9,316 bases of DNA from Opitutia bacterium UBA4654 (GTDB taxonomy: Bacteria > Verrucomicrobiota > Verrucomicrobiia > Opitutales > Intestinicryptomonadaceae): NCBI GenBank assembly GCA_002405555.1, contig DHMA01000147.1:4215-13530 (forward strand), in the 5' to 3' direction. A program made the position numbers and the translations under genes. Positions 1-7,600 of the stretch are shown here, in pieces. The notes beneath the pieces were generated by a model. It was not told where the DNA came from, ran no database searches, and saw nothing but the letters and a program-made list of their open reading frames with translations. The number at the start of each line of letters is the position of its first letter. Positions within the stretch are counted from its first letter, which is position 1.

Positions 1-1
1 A

Positions 2-1153
2 GCAACGAGCGGCGGTTCGATAAGCTTCGGCGAAAATGTCAATTTTGCGTCGCGCGCTCTCGAACTCCGCAGCTCGCGCAACGGCGACATCAACTTCACT
101 TCCGACGGGCTTGTAGGCACATTGCGCACACAGGCAAATTCGGGCGTTTCCAGACTTGCGGTAGCCGACGGCAAAACGCTTACCGCCAACAAAATCGAAG
201 TCAACGCGGGAACGGAATTGACGATTTCGGGCAATGTGCTCTATGCCGACAGCGGTGTGGACTACGATAGCAACGCCGATACCGTTGCAAACGAATGGGT
301 CTTGGGCACTCTTACAATCGGCAAAAACGGAGTCTTGGACATCAACAATACCCGCGCGGGCGCGTGGTCGTATTCCAAGCTGACATCTCTTGCGAACATT
401 AACATCACGGGCGGCATGCTCAACCTTACGGGCAAGGAAAACTCTCTGACGGGCGTCGTCAAGTTGGGCGCGCTCAACATTACGGACGGCGGCACGCTTA
501 CAATGAAAACAAGCACATCTTCGCTTGTAATTGCAAACGGCGGTACTGTTTCTGTTGATGCCGCTTCGAAAATTGCGGGCAATCACATCTTGTTCGGCCC
601 CGCGAACGGAGGCTATGTCGGCTACGACAGCGCAAAGGAATTGTATCTTGGCGGCGGTTCGTCCTACACGGGCAGAATCGCGGTTATGCGCACTTCCAAC
701 AACTTCCTCACCCTCGCGGAAGGACAGTCGTACAACTTCACGATTCTTGCTTTCAAGGGCTACGCGGGCGGTGAAACCCATGTAGGAGAGGCTATTGATT
801 TGACAATCAACCTCAGCGGCGCGTCGCTTCTGCATATCGGAAAGCTTCGTCCCGACGACGACGGCGCGGCGGATACCCTCGCAAACCTCATCTTGACGGA
901 CTTCGAAAACGGCATTGTCAAAATCGACACCATCGAAATGGATAGCGGTTGCGATATCTCCGACGGCGTGATTACAAAGGGCAAATCCACAATCACGATT
1001 ATCGCGTACGACAAGTCGGGCGAATTGCTCAGCGGCGGCATCTGGCAGCTCCAGAACGGCTACCTGAACTACGTGATACCCGAACCCGCGGAATGGGCGG
1101 CGATTTTCGGGGCAATCGCGCTTGCATTCGCGGCATACCGCCGCAGAAAGTAG
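2..1153 (+). CDS. PEP-CTERM-anchored repetitive surface protein, 3' part (5' end outside window)
   Basis: The reading frame is open from the first complete codon at base 2 to TAG at 1151-1153, giving 383 residues. The true start lies upstream, and the TTG at 122 is merely an internal codon. The protein is rich in G, N, T, S, alternating hydrophobic residues and short repeats such as 'LTIGKNGVLDIN' and 'LNITDGGTLTMK', as in beta-helical passenger-like surface or autotransporter-type proteins. The last 25 residues, starting IPEPAEWAAIFGAIAL, form a PEP motif, a hydrophobic helix and a basic RRRK end: a PEP-CTERM sorting signal. In known systems such tails are processed by an exosortase in the inner membrane, which implies export and surface or matrix placement. 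There is no enzymatic motif, and the ligand or role is unknown. The gene is followed at once by an intrinsic terminator and converges on a second PEP-CTERM gene with a nearly identical tail. The tail call is strong; adhesin or matrix function is inference. Confidence 0.88.
   Translation, partial: ATSGGSISFGENVNFASRALELRSSRNGDINFTSDGLVGTLRTQANSGVSRLAVADGKTLTANKIEVNAGTELTISGNVLYADSGVDYDSNADTVANEWVLGTLTIGKNGVLDINNTRAGAWSYSKLTSLANINITGGMLNLTGKENSLTGVVKLGALNITDGGTLTMKTSTSSLVIANGGTVSVDAASKIAGNHILFGPANGGYVGYDSAKELYLGGGSSYTGRIAVMRTSNNFLTLAEGQSYNFTILAFKGYAGGETHVGEAIDLTINLSGASLLHIGKLRPDDDGAADTLANLILTDFENGIVKIDTIEMDSGCDISDGVITKGKSTITIIAYDKSGELLSGGIWQLQNGYLNYVIPEPAEWAAIFGAIALAFAAYRRRK
1076..1150 (+). repeat. 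Inverted repeat copy 1: PEP-CTERM coding cassette
   Basis: These 75 bases encode the tail from IPEP to the last lysine. Compared codon by codon with 1569-1643 read on the minus strand, they match at 67 of 75 positions. The match is uninterrupted for 41 bases (1079-1119). Mismatches fall at the first codon and in the last third, and most are third-position changes. Confidence 0.9.
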
Positions 1154-1169
1154 GGTTGTAAAACTCCGC

Positions 1170-1199
1170 AAAAACCGCGTCTTCCGACGCGGTTTTTTT
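1170..1199 (+). terminator. Intrinsic terminator of the first PEP-CTERM gene
   Basis: A perfect stem ACCGCGTC (1174-1181) pairs with GACGCGGT (1186-1193) around a TTCC loop. A/T pairs extend it to 1170-1197, and a run of seven T spans 1193-1199. It begins 17 bases after the stop codon, which is the textbook layout of a Rho-independent terminator on the + strand. Confidence 0.92.
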
Positions 1200-1514
1200 G
1201 TGCCCACACGCGCTACGTTATACGCCTGCATGCCCGTCCGTGCCACGTCGCGTCCACCCGCGTCCAGCTGTATTGTGCCCACGTCCGCCGCGTTGCGCCC
1301 ACTCACGTTTACCGCGTTGCATTGTGCCTGCGCCCGCCTGATGTGTGTTCTCATTTTGCCTGCCGCGCCCGCATTGCCTACTGCTTCGACGCGCTTTGCC
1401 GCTTGCGCGCAAACATTAAACAGCGTGCCTTGCCCTACGCAAACACAATGCGCCGCGCCGCAAACGGCATGCTCTCCGATTTATCCAACAAAACCAGCCT
1501 GCGTCTGCGCCCGC
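1200..1514. other. Gene-free spacer with extreme purine isolation on the + strand
   Basis: I see no convincing gene in these 315 bases between two terminators. Counting 1201-1440 by hand gives C 94, G 58, A 29 and T 59. The + strand has no GG dinucleotide from 1201 until 1466, although about 14 would be expected from the G content, and between 1201 and 1387 almost every purine stands alone. Loose, degenerate word reuse is visible, such as TTGTGCCCAC near 1198 and 1274, ATTGTGCCTG at 1321, and several CGCGTTGC/TTGCC pieces, but there is no clean tandem unit. Short frames on both strands exist but have TTG starts or overlap the terminator. It may be a C-rich, unstructured 3' flank of the Rho-utilisation type, or a decayed repeat. 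Confidence 0.6.
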
Positions 1515-1542
1515 AAAAAAAGCCCGACTTTTGTCGGGCTTT
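1515..1542 (-). terminator. Intrinsic terminator of the second PEP-CTERM gene
   Basis: Stem AGCCCGAC (1521-1528) pairs with GTCGGGCT (1533-1540) around TTTT. The seven A at 1515-1521 on the + strand become the T tract when read on the minus strand. It lies about 24 bases past the TAA of the minus-strand gene ending at 1566, so it fits as that gene's terminator. The short TTT on the other side could give weak activity for + strand transcripts. Confidence 0.9.
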
Positions 1543-1565
1543 GAAACCACTTAATTTTGTGTTGT

Positions 1566-2783
1566 TTATTTTTTGCGGCGGTAGGCTGCGAGTGCCAGTG
1601 CGATTGCCCCGAAAATCGCCGCCCATTCCGCGGGTTCGGGAATGTTAAATCCGAGTTGGTATGCCGTGCCGCCGTTATAGGCGATTTCCTCCCACGCGAG
1701 GTTGCCCGACTGCCCGTTGAGTGTAATCTTTTCGAGCGCGTTTGTTGCGGCGTCGTCTCGGCTTATGATGATGAGTCTTGCGTCGTCCCCAAGTGTAATA
1801 TCGACCAAGCCGTCCATTTCGTGTATGCCCGCGAAAACCAAGTCGGTTCCGGCGGCGACTTCTATTGTCGCCGTTGCTCCCGATTTCACCACGAGCTTGC
1901 CCGCCGAAAAATCTTTTGTGACGATGAGGCTGCTTGCTTTATCGTTCACAAATTTCAGCATATTTGAGGAGCCGAGCGATATTGCGCTATCTATTGCGAG
2001 CATTGCGCCGTCGATTGACAGCATTTGGTTTTCCGCAAGCGAGAGTTTTGAGCCGTCTTGGAACACCGTGTTTCCCGCGATGTTGACCGTGCCCGTCGAA
2101 ATTATGCTTCCGCCGATGAACGATTCCTGCGTGAGGTTGACCGAACCCGCTTCGATAATTCCCGTCGCGCCGACTGTGAATGTGAAGTAGCCTGAGTAAT
2201 CGTCGGCGGCGTTAAGCCCGAATTGTTTTGCCTTTACCGTGCCGTCGATTGCGATTTGCGAGCCGGTCTTGCCGGGGTTGTTTGCCCTTATGATAAGGTT
2301 GCCCGACGCGTTGACGGTAATTCCCCTGCCGATGTACAAGCTGCCGTTTTCGCCCATCGCGCGGAGAACGTTGTTGCCCGTGTTCGTGAAGTTGACTGTC
2401 GCGGTGTCGCCGTCGTTCATGGCTTCCAACGAGATTTTGTTGCCGCCTTGATTCCACATAATCGGAGTGCCGTCCGAGAGGTTCAGCACCGAGCCGTTTT
2501 CGAAAAGAACGGTATCGTTTGTATAGAAGCCGTTGTTGCCGCTTGCAACTCCGAGCTGCGTGCCCGAAATTGTGCCCGCTACCTTGAAGTAGCCCGTGTC
2601 GCGGGCTTCCGCCGTTCCGCTGCCCGTGCCTTGCATCATGATTCGCGGGTCGGTCTCGGAGGCTACCAGCAACGGGGCGTTGCCGCGCGAAACCGCGGCG
2701 GCAACGTAGTCGGCTACTGCCGATTGCGAGCACGCAATGCTTGCGAGCGCCGCAAGCGAAATGATTGTCGATTTTCTATCCAT
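1566..2783 (-). CDS. PEP-CTERM-anchored surface protein, complete
   Basis: A 405-residue protein starting MDRKSTIISLAALASIA. This is a Sec signal peptide (basic n-region, hydrophobic core) with likely signal peptidase I cleavage after AVA at residue 24; Cys18 lacks a good lipobox, so a lipoprotein is unlikely. Residues from about 25 to 380 are Gly/Asn/Thr/Ser-rich with alternating hydrophobics (for example 'GSLYIGRGITVNASGNLII'), suggesting a beta-solenoid. Residues 381-405 begin IPEPAEWAAIFGAIAL and end RRKK, a PEP-CTERM sorting signal almost identical to that of the convergent gene. It should be exported and anchored or processed by an exosortase encoded elsewhere. No catalytic motif is visible and the function is unknown. 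ATG 2783 was chosen because it gives the signal peptide directly. The leader before it is A/T-rich with no Shine-Dalgarno. The gene appears monocistronic, with its own promoter region and terminator. Confidence 0.92.
   Translation of the reverse strand: MDRKSTIISLAALASIACSQSAVADYVAAAVSRGNAPLLVASETDPRIMMQGTGSGTAEARDTGYFKVAGTISGTQLGVASGNNGFYTNDTVLFENGSVLNLSDGTPIMWNQGGNKISLEAMNDGDTATVNFTNTGNNVLRAMGENGSLYIGRGITVNASGNLIIRANNPGKTGSQIAIDGTVKAKQFGLNAADDYSGYFTFTVGATGIIEAGSVNLTQESFIGGSIISTGTVNIAGNTVFQDGSKLSLAENQMLSIDGAMLAIDSAISLGSSNMLKFVNDKASSLIVTKDFSAGKLVVKSGATATIEVAAGTDLVFAGIHEMDGLVDITLGDDARLIIISRDDAATNALEKITLNGQSGNLAWEEIAYNGGTAYQLGFNIPEPAEWAAIFGAIALALAAYRRKK
1569..1643 (-). repeat. Inverted repeat copy 2: PEP-CTERM coding cassette
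   Basis: Partner of 1076-1150 in opposite orientation, encoding the IPEP...RRKK tail of the minus-strand surface protein. The perfect 41-base core is 1600-1640. The two cores are separated by 480 bp holding both terminators and the spacer. Confidence 0.9.
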
Positions 2784-2833
2784 TTTTATATAGTAATTAA
2801 TTTGTTTGTGTCGGGCGCAGTAGGGTAGGTCGG

Positions 2834-2865
2834 AATTTGAATTTATAGGAATTTTAATTCAAATT
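2834..2865. promoter_or_regulatory. Palindromic leader/operator candidate of the second PEP-CTERM gene
   Basis: A perfect 10-bp-arm inverted repeat: AATTTGAATT at 2834-2843 and AATTCAAATT at 2856-2865, with 12 bases between. It lies between the predicted minus-strand -10 box and the ATG at 2783. A further TTTGAATTT word, also present in the left arm (2836-2844), occurs at 2891-2899 beside the predicted -35. It could be a repressor operator or an AT-rich stem in the 5' leader. No regulator is identified. Confidence 0.5.
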
Positions 2866-2872
2866 GACTGTT

Positions 2873-2903
2873 ATTATAAAAAAGCGGGAGTTTGAATTTG
2901 CAA
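2873..2903 (-). promoter_or_regulatory. Predicted sigma-70-type promoter for the second PEP-CTERM gene
   Basis: Read on the minus strand, TTGCAA (2903-2898) and a consensus TATAAT (2878-2873) are separated by 19 bases. The -10 is perfect; the -35 is partial and the spacer slightly long. Transcription would start near 2866, giving a leader of about 83 bases before ATG 2783 that contains the palindrome 2834-2865. Confidence 0.42.
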
Positions 2904-2953
2904 GGTTTTTATTTGCGATTCTTTTGATTGGCTTTTTTAGGGCGTTTTTACGC

Positions 2954-2979
2954 AAAAAAACGGCATTTTTTGCCTTTTT
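2954..2979 (-). terminator. Weak hairpin with T tract downstream of miaA
   Basis: GGCA (2962-2965) pairs with TGCC (2971-2974) over a TTTTT loop, flanked by seven A (2954-2960) and five T (2975-2979). On the minus strand it reads A-tract, stem, a single G, then seven T. A second small hairpin, GCGT-TTTT-ACGC, lies next to it at 2942-2953. Both stems are only 4 bp, and they lie about 230 bases after the miaA stop. It may end the galactosidase-nth-miaA transcript or insulate the next promoter. The hairpin is seen in the sequence; the function is uncertain. Confidence 0.35.
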
Positions 2980-3209
2980 AGCTCGATTTTGCGTTATGCC
3001 GACTGTTGTTATGCGCGGAAAATGACGCTTTTTAGGCGCAATTATGCGGTTGCGCGTTTCGTGGGTTCGTTATCGGGAATTTGCTTTTTTGTGCGTGCTG
3101 GTGTTTTACGGCAAGTAGGTTTTCCGATTTTCGGTTGCGGTGTATTTTGCGCGGTGTTTACGTTGCGCTGAGCGGTGTTGCGCGGGTGCGGATTTGCCCG
3201 TGTTGCGGG

Positions 3210-4073
3210 TCAGGCTTTGGGCAGGTTGTTGCGGAAATATTTGCGCTGTTTTTTTACGAGGGCAAAGGTGTTTTTTACGATTGCCTCCCTCAGGGCGTCG
3301 GTATTTTTTTCGCCCGCGCCTATCCACTCTATCGTTTCGCGGTAGCCGATTGCCGCGCTTGCGGAGGCGTTTTTCAAAATTCCGCGTTCGAGCAGTCCGC
3401 GCGTTTCCTCCACAAGCCCCGACGCAATCATTTCGTCGGTTCGCGTTTTGATTCGCGCGAGCATTGTGTCGTTGTCGGCGTCGAGAATTTCGACGTCGCG
3501 CGTAAAATCTCCGAGCGGGCAGGGCAGTTTTTTGAACTCCTCCAAGAGCGTCCGCGCCGATTTGCCCGAAGCCAGACAGCGTTCGAGCGCGTTTTTTGTG
3601 CGCCGCGGGTTTTTCAAGTCAACGCATTCGCCCGCGAGCGGGTCTATTTTAAGAAGCTCCGCCGCGAGAGCGTCCGCGCCGCCCTCCGCCTCTATTTTCG
3701 CCGAGAGCGTCCTGATTTCGTCGGGAATCGGGAGATTGTCAACCACAGCCGCGAACCATGCTTTCAGGTAGAAGCCGCTTCCGCCCGCCACGACGATTTC
3801 CGCGCCGCGAGAGACGGCGTCGGCAAGCGCGGCTTTTGCAAGCTCTACATATTGCGCGACGTCGAATTTTTCGGAAGGCTCGGCGACGTCTATCAAATGG
3901 TGCGGAATTTCCGCAAGCTCCGACTTTGTCGGCTTTGCCGAGCCGATGTCCATGCCCCTGTAAATTTGCACGCTGTCGCACGAAATTATTTCCGCGCCGT
4001 GTTTTCGCGCGTAGTCCAACGCCGCCCGCGTCTTGCCCGAGCACGTCGGGCCTGTTATTATTTTGACCCTCAT
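3210..4073 (-). CDS. miaA: tRNA dimethylallyltransferase MiaA
   Basis: MiaA transfers the dimethylallyl group to N6 of A37 in tRNAs that read U-starting codons, in the cytoplasm. With the start at 4073 the protein has 287 residues. Visible motifs: P-loop GPTCSGKT (8-15), SCDSVQIYRGMDIGSAKPT (31-49) with Asp33 in the position of the family's catalytic Asp, GGSGFY (97-102), NPRRTKNALE (155-164) and GYRE (243-246). A start at 4091 would add six residues, but ATG 4073 overlaps the nth stop as ATGA and places the P-loop at the usual distance from the N-terminus, so I prefer it. The protein ends soon after KKQRKYFRN, about 30 residues shorter than E. coli MiaA, lacking the poorly conserved C-terminal tail. 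No Shine-Dalgarno is seen; translation is probably coupled to nth. The tRNA-Thr in this window has U36 and should not be a MiaA substrate. Confidence 0.95.
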   Translation of the reverse strand: MRVKIITGPTCSGKTRAALDYARKHGAEIISCDSVQIYRGMDIGSAKPTKSELAEIPHHLIDVAEPSEKFDVAQYVELAKAALADAVSRGAEIVVAGGSGFYLKAWFAAVVDNLPIPDEIRTLSAKIEAEGGADALAAELLKIDPLAGECVDLKNPRRTKNALERCLASGKSARTLLEEFKKLPCPLGDFTRDVEILDADNDTMLARIKTRTDEMIASGLVEETRGLLERGILKNASASAAIGYRETIEWIGAGEKNTDALREAIVKNTFALVKKQRKYFRNNLPKA

Positions 4074-4696
4074 TTGCGGAGCAGTTTGCAAAGTTGGCAG
4101 TATTTATTGGGCGTTTTGCACGCCGACGCCTTGCAGTGTTCGCGCCCGTAGTAGATGAATTGCAGGTGGAGGTCGTGCCACTTTTCTTTGGGAAAGATTT
4201 TTTTGAGGTCGCGCTCGGTGTGTTCTACGCTTTTGCCGTCGGTCAGCCCCCAGCGCGTCGCGAGCCTGTGAATGTGCGTGTCCACGGGGAACGCGGGCAC
4301 GCCGAACGCCTGCGACATCAGCACCGCCGCCGTTTTGTGTCCGACCCCCGGGAGCGACTCCAATTCTTCGAAGGTATTTGGCACGCGCCCGCCGAATTTT
4401 TCGCAGAGAATTTCCGACATCTTTTTGATGTTTTTAGCCTTTGTCGGCGCGAGTCCGCAGGGCTTTATGATTTCGCGGATTTCGTCTTCGGAGAGCGACG
4501 CCATTTTTTGCGGGGAATCCGCCCTCGCGAAAAGCGCGGGGGTGGTTTCGTTCACGCGTTTGTCGGTGCACTGCGCCGACAGCATAACGGCGACAAGAAA
4601 GGTGAAGTTGTCGCCGTGGTTAAGCGGAATCGCCGGACGCGGGTAGAGGGCGTCCAGACGTTCCGAGATGATTTTTGCCTTTTGCGCTTTCGTCAT
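4070..4696 (-). CDS. nth: Endonuclease III (DNA glycosylase/AP lyase)
   Basis: Nth removes oxidised pyrimidines and cuts abasic sites in base excision repair. The 208 residues match the family length. Visible features: LSAQCTD (39-45, E. coli LSAQATD); a helix-hairpin-helix LPGVGHKTA (115-123) with catalytic Lys121; and VDTHIHRL (138-145) with catalytic Asp139. The C-terminal iron-sulphur region is unusual: Cys188, Cys193, Cys200 and Cys203 give C-x4-C-x6-C-x2-C, whereas the usual motif is C-x6-C-x2-C-x5-C. Cys193-200-203 fit the first three standard positions, and the stop codon falls exactly where the fourth cysteine would be. Cys188 may replace it, or the cluster may be altered. The ATG follows the galactosidase TAA with no gap (TAAATG), and the gene overlaps miaA by ATGA, so all three are probably one transcript with coupled translation. 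Confidence 0.95.
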   Translation of the reverse strand: MTKAQKAKIISERLDALYPRPAIPLNHGDNFTFLVAVMLSAQCTDKRVNETTPALFARADSPQKMASLSEDEIREIIKPCGLAPTKAKNIKKMSEILCEKFGGRVPNTFEELESLPGVGHKTAAVLMSQAFGVPAFPVDTHIHRLATRWGLTDGKSVEHTERDLKKIFPKEKWHDLHLQFIYYGREHCKASACKTPNKYCQLCKLLRK

Positions 4697-7600
4697 TTAG
4701 TCGTCGTCGCCGACAATGGAGAATGCGAATTCGTAGGTTTTGCCCGCCTTTATGCGCTTGTCTTGTTCGGGCATTGAGCCCCACGAGTCCACGCCGCCGA
4801 CGCCGTAGTTCGCCGCCGCCACGTTCACGACTTTGAGGTCGCGCGCGGGCAGCTGGTCGGGGTGCCAAGCCTGTTCGATGTCCTGCGGCAGGCAGGGGTA
4901 GGTTGAAAGCTCGAAGTTTTTGCCGTCGAGAGCCGCTATTTTGAGCGTCGGAACTCCGCTTCCCGAAAGTTCCGCCGAGCGCACCGCCGTGACCGTCGAG
5001 CTTTCCTGCGGGTCTACGTATTTGAAGAACGACTTTTCGATGGGTTCGGCGAATTCGCCCATCCACACGCCCCTGTTTCTGTCGCAGTAGTTTTCGATTG
5101 GTCCGAGACCGTACCATTTGCGCTTGCCGAATTTTCCGTTGACCGCAAACTGCATGCCCACGCGCAGCAAGTCGGGCTGTTTTTCGGCGACTTTCACCGC
5201 GCCGCGGATTTCGATTTGCCCGTTGGACGAAATTCTGTACGAAATTTCCGCCGTCGAGCCGCCCGCGGGCAGTTCGTAGCGGGCGTCGATTACCGCCGCG
5301 CCGCCGTCGATTCGCGCCGCAAAATGCGCAAGCTTTGCGCGTTCCGCCGCCGTGCGCCAGAGCGAGAATCTCTGGTTGAACCTCGCGCCCCTGTCGTTGT
5401 TTGTGAGCGGACGCCAGAAGTTCAGGCGCATTTGGTCTTCGACAAGCGTTTTGCCCTCGAAGACGTAGTCGCAGAGCCAGCCCGTTTTTTTGTCGAACCT
5501 GACGGAGAAGTTGTCGCCGTCGATTATGATTGCGTTTGCGCCGTTGTCGAGCCGCACGAACTTGCCCGCGGGGAGCTTTTCGGGCTCGAATTTTCCGCCG
5601 AGGTCGAACTGTTCCCACGCGGTTTCGTCGCCGTCTTCGAAGCCGAGAACGTCGTCGTTTGCGACGTAGGAGACTCTGAGCGCGTATTCGCCCGCCTCTT
5701 CGAAGTCGTCGGAGTCAAGCTCAATCACGGCTTTCGACGAGCGTTGCGGGCGCGTTTCGGGAATGTCGAAGCTTCCGCGGTCAACCCTCTTGCCGTTGCG
5801 CGTGAGCGTCCACTTGCCTTTTATGTACGAGAGGTCTTTGAAGAAGTTGTCGTTGAAGATTTCGATTTCCGCGCTCTTGCCGTCGAACTTCGCGAGCTTT
5901 GTGAAGATGTTTTGTTGCAGTTTCTTCACCTCCGCGAGCTGCGGGCTGGGCGTGTTGTCGGGCAGGGCGAGGCCGTTGCAGTTGAACGAGTAGTCGGTGG
6001 GTCTGTCGCCGAAGTCGCCGCCGTACGCGAAGAACGTTTTGTCCGACGCCGTTTGGGTGAAGTCGGCAAAATTGATGTCGCACACCGCTCTGCCCTTGCC
6101 GAAGAAGTCGGCGTTCAGGACGGAGTCGGCAACGCGCAGGCGTTCGACCGCGCCGTCGAAGAGCGAGTGGTCCTGCTTTTCCTTGGGGGCAATCATGAGC
6201 GGCTGGCGGTCGAAAGTTTCGAAATTGCCGATTTCCCGCGACGCAACTTTTTTGTTGTTTATGTATACCGCCATTTCGCCGTTGCCCGCCGTCGCCGCGA
6301 TTTCGACGGGCAGCTTGATTTCATCTCCGCGCTTGGTTTCGAGCACGTCCCAAGCCTTGCCGTTCCACACCGCGAACGAAACCACTTTGCGGTTTTCGAC
6401 GAATTTAAGCGAGAACGCCGCGGGCTGTTCTACTATCGTTTCCGTCGGGAAACGCTGCGCGGGAATGCGCTTCGAAACGCGCTTGTCTTCGTACGCCACG
6501 CGCGGCTCGAAGCCCTTGTCGGAGAGCTTTACCGCGACCGTGAACGCCTCCGCGCCGTTCGCGAAAAGCCCCGGGGTTGCCACCGCCGACGCCCTGTACA
6601 TGGGGCGGTTGAACATGGGGTTGTCGAACACGGCGATTGAGCGCGCGGGGTTTGCGGCGTCGGAGACCGAAATTACGGGCAGCGATTTGCGGGTAATGCC
6701 CTGGTCTTTCCAGTCCCAAATGAAGCCGCCCTGAAAGCGCGGTTCTTTGCGGAGCAGGTCCCAATAGCGGTGGAGCGAGCCGCCGCTGTTGCCCATTGCG
6801 TGCGCGTATTCGCACAGAATCACGGGGTGCTGTTTTTCGGGTTCGATGTTGTCTTCCGAGCGCAGGAATTTTTCCGTGCCTTCGGGAGTCCAGTACATTT
6901 TTGCGAAGATGTCTACGTATTCGAGGTTTCTGTCGCGGTCGAAGTTAATCGGGCGCGAGTTGTCGCGCTGGCGAACCCACTTTGCGGCGTTTTCAAAGCT
7001 TGCGCCGTTGCGCGATTCGTTGCCGAGCGACCAGAACACAATCGACGCGTGGTTTTTGTCGCGCTCGACCATGTTCATTACGCGGTCGAGAATCGCCGCT
7101 CCCCAGCCGAGGGCGGGGTTGTTGAGCGGGTTGTAGCGGATGTCGTTCAAATCTTTCGGGTTGAGCTTTGCGAGCTTGTCGAGCTGGTGCGCCTCGTTGT
7201 TTGCCTCGTCCATGACGTACATGCCAAGCTCGTCGCAGATGTCGTAGAATTCGGGCGCGTTGGGGTAGTGGCATGTGCGGACGGAGTTGATGTTGAATTT
7301 CTTCATCGTTTCGATGTCCTTGCGCATGACGTCGGGCGTGATTGCGTGCGCGGTGTCTGGCGAGTGCTCGTGGCGGTTTGCGCCCTTGAAGAGCACGGGC
7401 TGTCCGTTTACGAGTATCTGCCCGCCCTTGCGCTCGACTTTCTTGAAGCCGACCTTGAACGCCGTGTAGCTTTTTTTGTCGAAGCCGTAGTCGGTTTCGA
7501 TGAGCAGCGTGTAGAGGGTGGGCGTTTCCGCGCTCCACGCCGAAACGTCGCGCACGTTCGGGAACTTCCACTTGCAGACCGCCGAGCCGCCCGCGCCGAG

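Larger units (their letters stand above)
2784..3209. other. Intergenic region between miaA and the second PEP-CTERM gene
   Basis: No supported gene lies in these 426 bases. Positions 2784-2990 are AT-rich and carry the promoter, the palindrome and poly-A/T hairpins. Positions 3001-3180 are G-rich on the + strand (C 29, G 60 by hand count), so the RNA read downstream of miaA on the minus strand is C-rich and G-poor with only one GG dinucleotide. That composition resembles a Rho-utilisation (C>G) stretch. The frames found here are extensions or shadows of miaA. Confidence 0.55.

Noticed and set aside
1218..1412. 64-codon minus-strand frame with an Arg-Gly-rich product in the GG-free spacer
   Set aside because: It begins with TTG, has no ribosome site and lies downstream of a terminator. 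RG richness follows from the purine-rich minus strand. Kept only as a remote possibility.
1122..1544. 140-codon + strand frame after the first PEP-CTERM gene
   Set aside because: It starts inside the tail of the real gene in another frame, runs through a strong terminator and gives a Cys/Ala/Pro-rich product that reflects the odd base composition.
4074..4091. Upstream miaA start at 4091
   Set aside because: Would overlap nth by 22 bases and add six residues before the conserved N-terminus; the ATGA overlap at 4073 is the more usual coupling arrangement.
3081..4777. Long + strand frames opposite miaA and nth
   Set aside because: Same in-register antisense effect; the minus-strand frames contain complete MiaA and Nth motifs.
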